Numbered from the stretch's first letter, positions 8,372-17,303 are shown. The stretch: DNA of 64,000 nucleotides from Neobacillus niacini (GCF_023715785.1 NZ_JAMBOX010000006.1:203566-267565), one strand, 5' to 3'. The notes: generated by a model not told the origin, from the letters alone. Numbers and translations are program-made.

Positions 8372-9433
8372 ATGAGTTACTATTTTCAAGTAATCGAGTC
8401 ACCGCTCGACTGGGAATTATTATTGAAAACCTTCAATGACCCGGATGTCTACTATACTCGTGAATATGGCAGTTTATTCGCAAAAATGGAAAATGGGCAG
8501 CTCCGTGCTGCTTTTTATAAAGATGAATTATCAAAGATATTCTATCCATTTATAAAAAGGAAAGTAGATTGGGCGGGCGAAGAAATTTATGATATTGTCA
8601 CTCCCTATGGCTATGGGGGGCCTTTGCTGGAGGGACGCGAGGAATCGATTGAATCGTTTTATTATTGTTTTACAGATTATTGTATTGAAAACAAAATCAT
8701 TACGGAAACCATCAGATTCCATCCGGTTATTCGAAATTATGAAGTTTGCAAAAATATTATGGATGTGGATTATATCAGAAAAACAACAGCTGTTGATTTA
8801 ACCGCCCCCTTGGATCAAATAAAAAAACAATATTCATCTATGACAAGGAGAAATATAAAAAAAGCCCAAAATGCAGGGCTTTTTTGTTATTTAGCAGACA
8901 ATACCCCAAAAAATATCGGCCTTTTTATTGACATGTATAAAGAAACAATGGATAGGAACAAAGCAGACAGCTATTTTTACTTCAGCGAAGAATACTTTAT
9001 TCAGCAAATGAAGAAAAGCAATAAAAGTGAAACCTTTTTACTTTTTGCCCAATCAGGCAGTGAGGTAATTGCTGGAGTCATGGTTATGAATGGACCAAAG
9101 TACTCGCATTATCATTTGGGTGCTTCAAAAACATCTGGCCTGCATCTTAAACCGAATAACTTGCTATTTGATTATATGATTGAATTTTGTAAATCAAAAG
9201 GGGCATCGCTCCTTCATTTAGGAGGCGGCTATCAGGAAAACGATGGCTTATTTAAGTTTAAATCCTCTTTCTCAAATGCAAATCATTTAGATTATTATGT
9301 GGGGAAGAAGGTATATGACGAAAAAAGGTACTGTAAAATCGTGGATGAAGTAAGAAGAAGCTATAATGTAAACGAAACATATTTTCCTATTTATAGAGCA
9401 AAAAAGGAATTACTGGCAGACTCCCCAACATAA
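8372..9433 (+). CDS. FemAB/GNAT-superfamily transferase
   Basis: 353 residues, ATG after TGAGGTGAAA. The protein has the double-GNAT layout of FemABX/BioF2-like transferases: a region with DIVTPYGYGGPLLEG near residue 71, a middle TRRNIKKAQNAGL near 157-169, and LLHLGGGYQENDGLFKFKSSF near the C-terminus, here quoted by its LHLGGG and LFKFKSSF ends. FemX enzymes move an aminoacyl group from tRNA to lipid II; polysaccharide-cluster relatives acylate amino-sugars. It follows the ATP-grasp gene by 28 bases in the same direction. A role in adding an acyl or aminoacyl group to the polymer is inferred from context only. No membrane helix or signal peptide is seen. Confidence 0.7.
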   Translation: MSYYFQVIESPLDWELLLKTFNDPDVYYTREYGSLFAKMENGQLRAAFYKDELSKIFYPFIKRKVDWAGEEIYDIVTPYGYGGPLLEGREESIESFYYCFTDYCIENKIITETIRFHPVIRNYEVCKNIMDVDYIRKTTAVDLTAPLDQIKKQYSSMTRRNIKKAQNAGLFCYLADNTPKNIGLFIDMYKETMDRNKADSYFYFSEEYFIQQMKKSNKSETFLLFAQSGSEVIAGVMVMNGPKYSHYHLGASKTSGLHLKPNNLLFDYMIEFCKSKGASLLHLGGGYQENDGLFKFKSSFSNANHLDYYVGKKVYDEKRYCKIVDEVRRSYNVNETYFPIYRAKKELLADSPT

Positions 9434-9523
9434 AATTATTAAGGGATTTTTATTTCGTTTAAGTTGCTCTCTATTGAGAATAATTTTCCAAGTGCAAAGC
9501 TGTATTTTTTAGGAGTGATCATT

Positions 9524-10126
9524 TTGAAAAGAATGATAGACTTGTTTGGATCATGTATATTGATTGTTATTTTCTCCCCTCTACTGTTAGTTATCGGGAT
9601 CATGATTCATATTAGTATGGGGAGGCCAATCCTATTTAAACAATTGCGGCCAGGGCTTCGTGGAAAACCATTTAATATTTATAAGTTCCGTACAATGATA
9701 GATAAACGGGATGAATCTGGGAAATTGCTACCTGGAAGTTTTCGCTTGACTAAATTAGGGATTAAGTTGAGAAAGTATAGTTTGGATGAATTGCCGCAGT
9801 TATTTAATGTTCTAAAAGGAGATTTAAGTTTAGTAGGACCACGTCCCTTATTAATGGATTATTTACCATTATATACAAAAGAACAAGCGAGAAGACATGA
9901 AGTCAGGCCGGGAATAACCGGTTGGGCACAAGTGAACGGCCGCAATTCAATCAGCTGGGAAGATAAATTTGCAATGGATATTTGGTATGTAAACAATCAA
10001 TCGATTGCTCTAGATATTAAAATTTTACTTTTAACACTAAAGAAGGTTTTAAAAAAAGAAGGGATTAATGCTGATGGACATAACAGCATGGAAGATTATA
10101 AGGGTATAAAACAAAAAGCTAAATGA
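9524..10126 (+). CDS. Initiating sugar-phosphate transferase (WcaJ/PglC/EpsL family)
   Basis: About 200 residues from the TTG at 9524, chosen because AGGAG sits 8 bases upstream and because it places the hydrophobic helix RMIDLFGSCILIVIFSPLLL at the very N-terminus; an upstream TTG in frame at 9464 has no ribosome site. Family signatures follow: FKQLRPGLRGKPFNIYKFRTM (seen as RPGLRG and KFRTM), LDELPQLFNVLKGDLSLVGPRP, and RPGITGWAQVNGR. Such monotopic membrane phosphoglycosyl transferases load the first sugar-phosphate on undecaprenyl phosphate, starting repeat-unit assembly. The length fits the minimal PglC form without the N-terminal polytopic domain. It is the last gene of the cluster and is followed by a strong terminator. 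Confidence 0.9.
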   Translation: MKRMIDLFGSCILIVIFSPLLLVIGIMIHISMGRPILFKQLRPGLRGKPFNIYKFRTMIDKRDESGKLLPGSFRLTKLGIKLRKYSLDELPQLFNVLKGDLSLVGPRPLLMDYLPLYTKEQARRHEVRPGITGWAQVNGRNSISWEDKFAMDIWYVNNQSIALDIKILLLTLKKVLKKEGINADGHNSMEDYKGIKQKAK

Positions 10127-10135
10127 TATGTTATG

Positions 10136-10171
10136 AAAAAACAGGTTGAGCATCCCGCTCACCCTGTTTTT
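10136..10171. terminator. Bidirectional intrinsic terminator
   Basis: A 15-bp stem (AAAAACAGGTTGAGC against GCTCACCCTGTTTTT, one mismatch) with a five-base loop lies between the convergent sugar transferase gene and the lactonase gene. A-rich and T-rich arms allow it to work on both strands. Confidence 0.85.
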
Positions 10172-10177
10172 GAATTT

Positions 10178-11236
10178 TTATACATGCAAAAACTTCACAC
10201 AAACCGCCTCAGGCGCCTTAACCCCAGCCTGCAGCAATGTCAACCGCCCAGACTCCTCATCCCTTGCAAACAGCGCCAGAGTCCCCGATTCCTGATTGGA
10301 AGCCACAATAAACTTCTCGGAAGGGTCCAACGCAAAATCCCGCGGCCAGTCGCCCTCGGTTGAAGTATGTTCCACAAATGTTAGTTCACCGGTATTTCCG
10401 CCAACGCTAAACACGGCAATGCTATTATGCCCGCGATTGCCCGCATACACAAACCGGCCGTCCGAGGAAATATGAATCGCGCTGCCCTGGTTATTTCCCG
10501 TAAAATCCCCTGGCAAAGTCGAAATATATTGCTTCTCGGAAAAATGGCCCGTTTCGGAATCGTAGTTTAAAGCGATGACTTCCGAGCTGAATTCTGTCAT
10601 CAGATAAGCCCATTTTCCATTAGGATGGAACGTAAGATGGCGCGGTCCGCTTCCAGCTTTCAGAGGCAGCAACTGAACCTTCGTTAAGGTCCCCTCGTCG
10701 CCGACGCTATATGTTATTAATGCATCAGTACCCAATTCGACAACCGCCAAATACTTTTCATCAGGGGTTAGTCCGGCATAATGGGTGTGGGCTTTTTCCT
10801 GGCGCGGGTCCGGACCGCGGCCTTCATGCTTAATCACCGATACAGCAGGAGAAATCGAACCGTCTTCTGGGTTAACCAAATGTGATTCAACTGAGCCCTT
10901 ATGATAGTTGGCTCCAAACACAAACTTGCTGGCACTATCCACACTCACATGACATGGAGGAGCACCCTCGCTCACTTCACGATTAATAGCTGTCAATTCC
11001 CCGTTATCTCCGACTGAAAAAGCCGCAATTCCACCATTGCTGCCTTCTTTCGCAACAGCATATAAATAGCGATTGTCCTTAGTGATATTTAAATATGTAG
11101 GATTACTTAGTTCTGCGGCAAGCTTCACATTCTCTATTTTTCTTTCTAGGGTATTTAACATAAATGTGTAAATTCCCTTACTTTCCCCTTTGGTATACGT
11201 TCCGATATACCCTATATAACTCTTATTGTTTGTCAT
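10178..11236 (-). CDS. pgl: Lactonase-family beta-propeller, probable 6-phosphogluconolactonase
   Basis: 352 residues, ATG at 11236 with AGGTG upstream. The start GYIGTYTKGESKGIY and later GRGPDPRQEKAHTHYAG, SGPRHLTFHPNGKWAY and PRDFALDPSEKF are signature strings of the lactonase (YkgB/Pgl) family, seven-bladed propellers that hydrolyse 6-phosphogluconolactone in the oxidative pentose-phosphate pathway; Bacillus subtilis Pgl (YkgB) belongs here. There is no signal peptide, so it is cytosolic. It stands alone, convergent with the polysaccharide cluster and divergent from the LicR-like regulator. Gene composition is clearly GC-richer than the cluster to its left. Function is by family; the assignment is firm. 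Confidence 0.85.
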   Translation of the reverse strand: MTNNKSYIGYIGTYTKGESKGIYTFMLNTLERKIENVKLAAELSNPTYLNITKDNRYLYAVAKEGSNGGIAAFSVGDNGELTAINREVSEGAPPCHVSVDSASKFVFGANYHKGSVESHLVNPEDGSISPAVSVIKHEGRGPDPRQEKAHTHYAGLTPDEKYLAVVELGTDALITYSVGDEGTLTKVQLLPLKAGSGPRHLTFHPNGKWAYLMTEFSSEVIALNYDSETGHFSEKQYISTLPGDFTGNNQGSAIHISSDGRFVYAGNRGHNSIAVFSVGGNTGELTFVEHTSTEGDWPRDFALDPSEKFIVASNQESGTLALFARDEESGRLTLLQAGVKAPEAVCVKFLHV

Positions 11237-11406
11237 TTCTTAGGCACCTCGTTAAATAAAAATAATCATTCATTCATATCATAACCCAAAAATCATTTTT
11301 CACCATATTGAAACGACTTTGCGGTGTTTCACCTTTATAAATAATGGTATGATATGATTAAATGCAAAAAACGACGGCATTTGACATCAGAAGCGGGGGT
11401 TTTAAT

Positions 11407-13341
11407 ATGTTAAACACTCGAATGACGGTTATTATACGTGAGCTAATGAAAGCGGATACTCCAGTTACAAGTGAATACTTGGCCAAAGTACTTGATGTCA
11501 CTTCAAGGACAATTCGAAATGATGTCAGGGAGCTTGAGTCCATAATTGCTGACTTTGGTGCGGAAATTAAATCAATTCGCGGGACAGGCTATCAGTTGAT
11601 TGTGCAAGATGACCATTTATTCCGCCAATTACTACAAGAAGCGGCAGATAACAAACGGGAGCAAAATAGTGAGGTACCAACATTGCCGGAGGAACGGGTA
11701 CGTTATGTCATCAAGCGGCTGCTGCTGTCGGAAGAATATATAAAGCTTGATGATATCGCTGATGAACTATTTATCAGTAAGTCCACCCTTCAAAACGACC
11801 TTAAGGATGTCAAAGACGTTTTTCGCCGCTACGGAATTTCATTGAAGAGCAAGCCGAATTTTGGCTTAAAGGTAAAGGGTGAAGAATTTAATCTGCGTTT
11901 ATGCATAGCTGATCATATTTTTAACAATATCGAAAATGAAATGGATATTGACAACAACCATGTTCCGTTATTTCTAAAAGACGATTTAGATACAATTAGG
12001 AAGATCATCTTGGATAGAATAATTCAACATAATATCGCCTTATCTGATATTGGGTTAAATAATCTGGTCATACATATCGTTATCGCCTATAATCGAATCA
12101 AAAATGAAAAGTATGTTTCCTTAGTTACGCAGGAATTGGCAGAGTTGAAAAAGCAACAACAATATCTAGTTGCCGAGGAAATTGTTAACGAGCTCCAACG
12201 TGAATTGGGCGTAGCTTTTCCTGAAGAGGAAATTGCCTATATAACCATTCATTTGCTAGGTACAAAAATGGTGACCGAACTTCATTTGGATGAAACAAAA
12301 ATTCAAGGAATCATCGATCAGCAAATATATGAAATAGTAAAGGAAATTATTGATACTGTTGCCGATGATCTTCATTTAAATATTAAGGACGACCATGAAT
12401 TGTTTGTTGCGCTTAGCCTGCATTTACGGCCGGCGATTCATCGCTTCCATTATGGGATTAACTTGCCGAACCCACTGCTTGACGATATTAAAGCAAAATA
12501 CCCGGCGGCATTCCAGGCTGCCGTCATTGCCGGGATTGTTCTGAAGCGAAGACTTAATATTGATATTAATGAAAATGAAATGGGCTATTTGGCGCTGCAT
12601 TTGGGGGCCGCCATGGAAAATCAGAAAATCGACAACACGCCGAAAAAATGCATGATCGTTTGCGCATCAGGTGTAGGAAGCGCAAGGCTCCTTGCGTCGA
12701 AAATCCAGTCGAAGTTCGGTTCGAGAATTGAGATTGTCGGTACGACCGACTTCTATAAAATTGGCAAAATTCCTCTGGATTCTCTGGATTTCTTGATTAG
12801 TACTATACCTATTCCCCAGGATATGCCGATCCCGGTCATTCAAGTCAATACCATTCTTGGCGGTTCGGATTTGGATAAGATTGAAATGGTCATTACCGAA
12901 AGCCTTAACCAAAGACTGAAGTATCTAAAGGAAGAATTGGTGTTCCTGCAAATGAATTTTGCCACCAAGGAGGAGGTCCTGAAGTTTCTCGGGGACAAAC
13001 TGCTAACACTCGGACTTGTAGATGACCAGTATCTTGACAGTGTTTTTGAACGGGAAGCGTTATCGCCTACAAGCTATGGGAATTTTGTAGCGATTCCACA
13101 TCCATTAACGCCCAAGACAGATTCCACGTTTTGGACAATCTGTACATTGCAAAAGCCAATTGATTGGTCCGGGAAACGAGTTCAATTTGTCTGTCTCCTA
13201 AATGTTGAAAAAAATAGCTCCACGGATTTACAAAGCATGTACGATTTGTTAGTGCAAATAATCGATGATAGTCAAGTGGTGCAGCAGCTGATTAAATGCA
13301 AAACATTTAAAGAATTTGAGGCAATTTTTCGAAAAGCTTAA
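11407..13341 (+). CDS. licR: LicR-type PRD-containing transcriptional activator
   Basis: 644 residues from the ATG at 11407 (purine-rich GCGGGGG upstream); an earlier in-frame ATG at 11362 would add 15 residues with no ribosome site. Domain order: HTH_11 winged helix (SEYLAKVLDVTSRTIRNDVR), Mga-like second helix-turn-helix (IADELFISKSTLQNDLKDV), PRD1 and PRD2 with regulatory histidines (YITIHLLGTKM, LSLHLRPAIHRFHYG, LALHLGAAME), an EIIB-like domain with the CASGVGSARLL cysteine loop, and an EIIA-like domain with AIPHPLTPKT. LicR-type activators are switched by EII and HPr phosphorylation. It lies directly upstream of an EIIB gene and the PTS operon it presumably controls. Activator of cellobiose/chitobiose-type beta-glucoside use. 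Confidence 0.85.
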   Translation: MLNTRMTVIIRELMKADTPVTSEYLAKVLDVTSRTIRNDVRELESIIADFGAEIKSIRGTGYQLIVQDDHLFRQLLQEAADNKREQNSEVPTLPEERVRYVIKRLLLSEEYIKLDDIADELFISKSTLQNDLKDVKDVFRRYGISLKSKPNFGLKVKGEEFNLRLCIADHIFNNIENEMDIDNNHVPLFLKDDLDTIRKIILDRIIQHNIALSDIGLNNLVIHIVIAYNRIKNEKYVSLVTQELAELKKQQQYLVAEEIVNELQRELGVAFPEEEIAYITIHLLGTKMVTELHLDETKIQGIIDQQIYEIVKEIIDTVADDLHLNIKDDHELFVALSLHLRPAIHRFHYGINLPNPLLDDIKAKYPAAFQAAVIAGIVLKRRLNIDINENEMGYLALHLGAAMENQKIDNTPKKCMIVCASGVGSARLLASKIQSKFGSRIEIVGTTDFYKIGKIPLDSLDFLISTIPIPQDMPIPVIQVNTILGGSDLDKIEMVITESLNQRLKYLKEELVFLQMNFATKEEVLKFLGDKLLTLGLVDDQYLDSVFEREALSPTSYGNFVAIPHPLTPKTDSTFWTICTLQKPIDWSGKRVQFVCLLNVEKNSSTDLQSMYDLLVQIIDDSQVVQQLIKCKTFKEFEAIFRKA

Positions 13342-13362
13342 CCGCTGCACCTGGAGGGAAAT

Positions 13363-13680
13363 GTGAATATATTATTATGTTGTTCAGTAGGTATGTCTTC
13401 AAGTCTTTTGGTATCCAAAATGAAAAAATGCGCTTTGGAGCAAGGGATTGATTGCAAGGTTTGGGCTGTCGCAATTGATACTGTATCCAAACACATTGAT
13501 GAGGCGGATGTCCTATTGCTGGGTCCGCAGGTTCGCTATTTGCTTCCTGATTTTAAACGCGCGGGTGATGAAAAAGGGATTCCGGTTGCTGTTATAAATT
13601 CCGTTCACTATGGAACAGTCAACGGTACAGAAGTATTTAAATTCGCCAGACAATTATATAACTCAAAAAATGAAGGATGA
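13363..13680 (+). CDS. PTS lactose/cellobiose-type EIIB, regulator-linked copy
   Basis: 105 residues from a GTG at 13363 with GGAGGG nine bases upstream, 21 bases after the regulator stop, so co-transcribed with it. The P-loop [17 protein letters not shown] carries the phospho-accepting Cys. [12 protein letters not shown] in the middle is identical to the second EIIB at 13922, and the two align end to end with small changes. EIIB passes phosphate from EIIA to the incoming disaccharide. Having a separate copy tied to the regulator suggests either an old tandem duplication or a paralogue specialised in signalling sugar flux to the regulator; the latter is speculation. No key residue is lost. 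Confidence 0.88.
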   Translation: MNILLCCSVGMSSSLLVSKMKKCALEQGIDCKVWAVAIDTVSKHIDEADVLLLGPQVRYLLPDFKRAGDEKGIPVAVINSVHYGTVNGTEVFKFARQLYNSKNEG

Positions 13681-13701
13681 GCTACTGCGCTTATCCTTCA
13701 T
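13670..13701 (+). terminator. Stem-loop at the end of the regulator-EIIB unit
   Basis: ATGAAGGATGAGC pairs with GCTTATCCTTCAT over 13 positions (one wobble) around the stop codon of the first EIIB gene. No clear U-run follows, so partial termination or RNA processing between the regulator unit and the main operon is more likely than full stop. Confidence 0.4.
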
Positions 13702-13754
13702 TTGCATTAGATTGAAGGCGTTTGCATTTTTCAAATAATTCTTTCTAACCATTT

Positions 13755-13772
13755 CCGTTGCGTAACGGAAAA
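13755..13772. promoter_or_regulatory. Perfect inverted repeat, candidate regulator operator
   Basis: TTCCGTT and AACGGAA form a perfect 7-4-7 inverted repeat about 150 bases before the second EIIB gene and just upstream of a CRE-like site. The position upstream of the main PTS operon fits an operator for the LicR-type activator encoded next door. Binding is inference. Confidence 0.5.
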
Positions 13773-13788
13773 AGGTTGTGTGTAAATG

Positions 13789-13802
13789 AAAGCGTTTTTA
13801 TT
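13789..13802. promoter_or_regulatory. Candidate CcpA catabolite-response element
   Basis: TGAAAGCGTTTTTA matches the CRE consensus TGWAARCGYTWWCA at all but one position. It lies between the putative operator and the operon, as expected for carbon catabolite repression of a sugar PTS by CcpA with HPr-Ser-P. Coordinates may be off by a base or two. Confidence 0.6.
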
Positions 13803-13921
13803 TTATGATTAAGACATCAAGAGGGAAACAACTTAGAGAGCAAGATGAATCAGCCATTATTCAATTATTTTAGCGATGACTCTCTCTCTTGAATAAATAC
13901 TTTTAGGGGGAATTACCAACA

Positions 13922-14227
13922 ATGAATATCTTATTATGCTGTGCAGCAGGAATGTCTACTAGTCTTTTAGTAACAAAAATGGAAGCGTATGCAAAAGATC
14001 AAGGAATCGATGCGAAAATTTGGGCAGTAGGTGCCAGTGAAGTAAATAATCACATCGACAATGCCGATGTTCTTCTACTTGGACCACAGGTTCGTTACTT
14101 GCTTCCTAAAATGAAAACACTTGGAGCAGAAAAAGGAATTCCAGTGGATGCAATCAATCCAGTACATTATGGGATGTGCAATGGTCCAGAAGTAGTGAAA
14201 TTCGCCCAAAATTTAGTGAAAAAATAA
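13922..14227 (+). CDS. celA: PTS lactose/cellobiose-type EIIB
   Basis: 101 residues, ATG after AGGGGGAA. The phospho-Cys loop is [17 protein letters not shown], and [12 protein letters not shown] and PVHYGMCNG follow, as in CelA/LicB/ChbB proteins. It is the first gene of the main transport operon (EIIB, EIIC, EIIA, GH4 glycosidase, deacetylase, GH1 glycosidase, HPr), the order seen in lic and chb systems. It is a close paralogue of the EIIB encoded at 13363. The 240-base upstream gap contains the candidate operator and CRE. Confidence 0.9.
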   Translation: MNILLCCAAGMSTSLLVTKMEAYAKDQGIDAKIWAVGASEVNNHIDNADVLLLGPQVRYLLPKMKTLGAEKGIPVDAINPVHYGMCNGPEVVKFAQNLVKK

Positions 14228-14240
14228 AGGAGTGAATTAA

Positions 14241-15560
14241 ATGAGCAAGGTTAATAATTTCCTCGAAAACAAGGTTATGCCTGTCGCTGCTAAGATTGCC
14301 GGTCAAAGACACTTGCAAGCGTTGCGTGACGGTCTGATCCTTACAATGCCATTATTAATTATTGGTTCTATTTTCTTGGTTATCAGATGGCTTCCGTGGT
14401 TTGGGGACCCAAATCGTCAATACATGATTACAAATGAATTCTTACAAAACATCTTGAATTATCCATTCGATGCAACCTTTAACACAATGGCCCTTATTGC
14501 TGCCTTTGGAATAGCCTACCGGCTGGCTGAAAGTTATAAAGTGGATGGGCTGACTGCTGGGGCTGTTTCACTCGTAACATTCTTGATGGTAACACCTTTT
14601 AAAACCGTATTCACACTTGCAGATAAGACTACTGTAGATGTTGGCGGTGTTATCCCAACTGCTCTAACAGGTTCAGGCGGGTTGTTCGTTGCTATTATTG
14701 TTGCCCTTTTATCAACAGAAATTTATCGATTCGTGGTTCAAAAGGACATCATTATCAAAATGCCTGATGGTGTACCTCCAAGTGTGTCTAAATCATTCGT
14801 AGCCTTAATCCCTGGTTTTATTGTCATCATCATTTTCTGGTTATTGCGTATCGGAATCGAACAAACTAGCTTTGAAAGCGTTCATAATATTGTTAGAGAC
14901 TTGCTGCAACAACCAATTAGTAAGTTAAGTGGAACACTAGTTGGTATGCTAGTTGTTGTATTCTTGGTTGAATTGTTATGGACAACCGGTCTTCACGGTG
15001 CAAGTATTGTCGGTGGAGTAATGAGCCCAATCTGGCTTCAAGCTGCCGCTGAAAATGCTGCTGCAATGCAAGCTGGTAAAGAGGTTCCTCACATCTTTAC
15101 TGGACAATTCTACGAAATCTTTGTTCACGTGGGTGGTTCCGGTGCAACTTTAGCTCTAGTATTTGCAATGGTATTATTCGCAAAGAGCCAGCAACTGAAG
15201 CAATTAGGCCGCTTATCTATTGGACCTGGTATCTTCAACATCAACGAACCGATTACATTCGGTATGCCAATTGTTATGAACCCGGTTATGATGATTCCGT
15301 TTATCTTAGCTCCACTAGCCATTGTCATTACCACATGGATGGGTATGGAATTCTTCGGTGTGGCTAAACCAAATGGAGCAGTCCCACCATGGACAACTCC
15401 AATCTTCTTAGGTGGTTTCTTGGCAACAGGTAAGGTTTCTTCATTAGTGATGCAGCTTGTAAACTTTGGAGTCGCCTTTGCGATTTACTTCCCATTCATG
15501 AAAGCATATGACAAAACATTGGTTAAGCAAGAAAACGACGCAAAAAATAGCGCAGCATAA
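14241..15560 (+). CDS. celB: PTS lactose/cellobiose-type EIIC permease
   Basis: 439 residues, ATG after AAAGGAGTGA, 13 bases behind EIIB. Many hydrophobic spans are visible, with the family strings GQRHLQALRDGLILTMPLLIIGS at the N-terminus (seen as HLQALRDGL), WTTGLHGASIVGG in the middle and GPGIFNINEPITFGMPIVMNP, here by its FNINEPITFG core, which lines the sugar site. EIIC moves a disaccharide across the membrane while it is phosphorylated. Length matches CelB/LicC/ChbC. Substrate is likely cellobiose or diacetylchitobiose; the ChbG-type deacetylase later in the operon favours the chitin disaccharide. Confidence 0.92.
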   Translation: MSKVNNFLENKVMPVAAKIAGQRHLQALRDGLILTMPLLIIGSIFLVIRWLPWFGDPNRQYMITNEFLQNILNYPFDATFNTMALIAAFGIAYRLAESYKVDGLTAGAVSLVTFLMVTPFKTVFTLADKTTVDVGGVIPTALTGSGGLFVAIIVALLSTEIYRFVVQKDIIIKMPDGVPPSVSKSFVALIPGFIVIIIFWLLRIGIEQTSFESVHNIVRDLLQQPISKLSGTLVGMLVVVFLVELLWTTGLHGASIVGGVMSPIWLQAAAENAAAMQAGKEVPHIFTGQFYEIFVHVGGSGATLALVFAMVLFAKSQQLKQLGRLSIGPGIFNINEPITFGMPIVMNPVMMIPFILAPLAIVITTWMGMEFFGVAKPNGAVPPWTTPIFLGGFLATGKVSSLVMQLVNFGVAFAIYFPFMKAYDKTLVKQENDAKNSAA

Positions 15561-15584
15561 TGAAATTAACTTGAAAATTGAATT

Positions 15585-15608
15585 AGGGCTTGCCAATCGG
15601 CAGGCTCT
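15585..15608 (+). terminator. Stem-loop between EIIC and EIIA genes
   Basis: AGGGCTTGCC and GGCAGGCTCT pair around an AATC loop (one wobble), followed by TATTCTTT. As an intra-operon structure it may lower downstream expression or protect the 3' end of the upstream mRNA. Confidence 0.45.
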
Positions 15609-15642
15609 TATTCTTTGAAACTTCTATAAAGGTGTGAGCATA

Positions 15643-15960
15643 ATGACAAAAGAAGAATTATATGGTTTAAGTTTCCAATTAATTTTACACAGTGGCAACG
15701 CCAGAAGCCTGGCTATGGAGGCCATCTATGCTGCAAAGGATAAAAACTTTGACGAGGCAAATGAAAAACTAAACGAGTCTGAAAAAGAATTGAACGAAGC
15801 TCATCAATTTCAAACACAATTAATTCAAGCCGAAGCAGGCGGGGAAAGCTTCGACATTCCCATCATTCTGGTTCATGCTCAAGATCATTTAATGACAGCC
15901 ATGACATTGAAAGATCTAGCAAGAGAATTAGTGGAAATTCGTCAAGAAATGAATAACTAG
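15643..15960 (+). CDS. celC: PTS lactose/cellobiose-type EIIA
   Basis: 105 residues from the ATG at 15643, which lies behind AAAGGTGTG; an in-frame GTG at 15634 overlaps that site and is less likely. The protein is a short helical bundle: LSFQLILHSGNARSLAMEA at the start and ILVHAQDHLMTAMTLKDLA near residue 75-93, where the HAQDH histidine is the phosphorylation site of the lactose/cellobiose EIIA family. It takes phosphate from HPr and hands it to EIIB. Complete and of normal family length. Its place between EIIC and the phospho-glycosidase matches lic and chb operons. Confidence 0.92.
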   Translation: MTKEELYGLSFQLILHSGNARSLAMEAIYAAKDKNFDEANEKLNESEKELNEAHQFQTQLIQAEAGGESFDIPIILVHAQDHLMTAMTLKDLARELVEIRQEMNN

Positions 15961-15980
15961 AACGTCAGGAGGTTTTTTAA

Positions 15981-17303
15981 TTGACTAAACAAACACTTAA
16001 AATCGCCACAATCGGCGGAGGATCCAGTTATACTCCAGAATTAGTGGAAGGATTTATCAAACGATATGATGAACTGCCATTACGTGAACTATGGCTTGTC
16101 GATGTGGAAGAAGGCCGCGAAAAGCTTGAAATCGTAGGTAATCTGGCGAAGCGTATGTTTGAAAAAGCCGGTCTGCCAGTTGAAGTTCATTTAACATTGG
16201 ATCGCCGTGCAGCTCTTAAAGACGCGGATTTTGTTACCACTCAGTTCCGTGTCGGGCTATTGGATGCGCGTGCAAAAGATGAGCGAATTCCGCTTAAGTA
16301 TGGGGTGCTAGGTCAAGAAACAAACGGCCCTGGTGGATTGTTTAAGGGTCTGCGCACAATCCCAGTCATCCTTGATATTGTAAAGGATATGGAAGAGCTT
16401 TGTCCGGAAGCATGGTTGATTAACTTTACAAATCCTGCTGGAATGGTGACTGAAGCAGTGCTCCGCCATAGCAACTTCCGTAAAGTTGTCGGTCTGTGTA
16501 ACGTTCCAATCGGAATGGAAATGGGCATTGCCAAACTGTTGGACGTGGAGCACTCCCGAGTCCGCATTGATTTTGCCGGTTTGAACCATATGGTTTACGG
16601 TTTGGATGTGTATGTTGATGGTGTCAGTGTGAAAGACAAAGTAATTGACATGTTGACTAACCCTGAAAACACCAGCTTTGTTAAAAATATTGAAGGTCAG
16701 GGCTGGGAGCCTGAATTTATCAGAGCATTGGGTGCCTTAACTTGCCCTTATCACAACTATTATTACAAAATGCCAGAAATGGTTAAGAAAACGATTGAAG
16801 CCGCTGAAAAAGAAGGAACTCGTGCTGAAGTGGTTAAGCGTCTCGAAGATGATTTGTTCGAATTATACAAAGATCCTAACCTGAACATTAAGCCGCCTCA
16901 ATTGGAGAAGCGTGGTGGTGCTTACTACTCTGATGCTGCAGTTCGTTTAATTTCTTCTATGTATAACGATAAGCGCGACATTCAGCCTGTCAACACAATG
17001 AACAATGGTGCAATTGCCAGCATACCAAATGATTCCGCTGTTGAAGTAAGCTGTATCATTACTAAAGATGGTCCTAAGCCAATTACAATGGGTGACATTC
17101 CGGTTGCCGCCCGCGGTCTTGTACAACAAATCAAATCGTTTGAACGCATCTCAGCTGAGGCAGCAGTTGAAGGAAACTATGACAAGGCAGTTCTTGCTTT
17201 GACGATTAACCCGCTTGTTGCAAGCGACAAGCTTGCTAAGCAAATCGTTGATGAAATGCTTGAAGCCCATAAGGATTACTTGCCACAATTCTTCAACAAG
17301 TAA
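15981..17303 (+). CDS. licH: GH4 6-phospho-beta-glucosidase (LicH/CelF/ChbF type)
   Basis: 440 residues from a TTG start at 15981 set by AGGAGG. The N-terminal Rossmann loop [14 protein letters not shown] binds [17 protein letters not shown], the metal-binding VGLCNVP and [10 protein letters not shown] are GH4 hallmarks. GH4 enzymes hydrolyse phosphorylated disaccharides by a redox-assisted mechanism needing NAD and a divalent metal, here probably releasing a sugar and a sugar-6-phosphate from the PTS product. The operon order matches E. coli chbF and B. subtilis licH. A second, mechanistically unrelated phospho-glycosidase (GH1) lies two genes downstream. Substrate could be cellobiose-6-P or deacetylated chitobiose-6-P. 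Confidence 0.9.
   Translation: MTKQTLKIATIGGGSSYTPELVEGFIKRYDELPLRELWLVDVEEGREKLEIVGNLAKRMFEKAGLPVEVHLTLDRRAALKDADFVTTQFRVGLLDARAKDERIPLKYGVLGQETNGPGGLFKGLRTIPVILDIVKDMEELCPEAWLINFTNPAGMVTEAVLRHSNFRKVVGLCNVPIGMEMGIAKLLDVEHSRVRIDFAGLNHMVYGLDVYVDGVSVKDKVIDMLTNPENTSFVKNIEGQGWEPEFIRALGALTCPYHNYYYKMPEMVKKTIEAAEKEGTRAEVVKRLEDDLFELYKDPNLNIKPPQLEKRGGAYYSDAAVRLISSMYNDKRDIQPVNTMNNGAIASIPNDSAVEVSCIITKDGPKPITMGDIPVAARGLVQQIKSFERISAEAAVEGNYDKAVLALTINPLVASDKLAKQIVDEMLEAHKDYLPQFFNK

Noticed and set aside
9464..9523. Extended N-terminus for the sugar transferase
   Set aside because: The extra residues lack a ribosome site and family resemblance; TTG at 9524 has AGGAG at ideal spacing.
11309..11331. TGAAAC/GTTTCA inverted repeat upstream of the LicR-like gene
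   Set aside because: Only six bases per arm with an 11-base spacer; too weak to call an operator without comparison.
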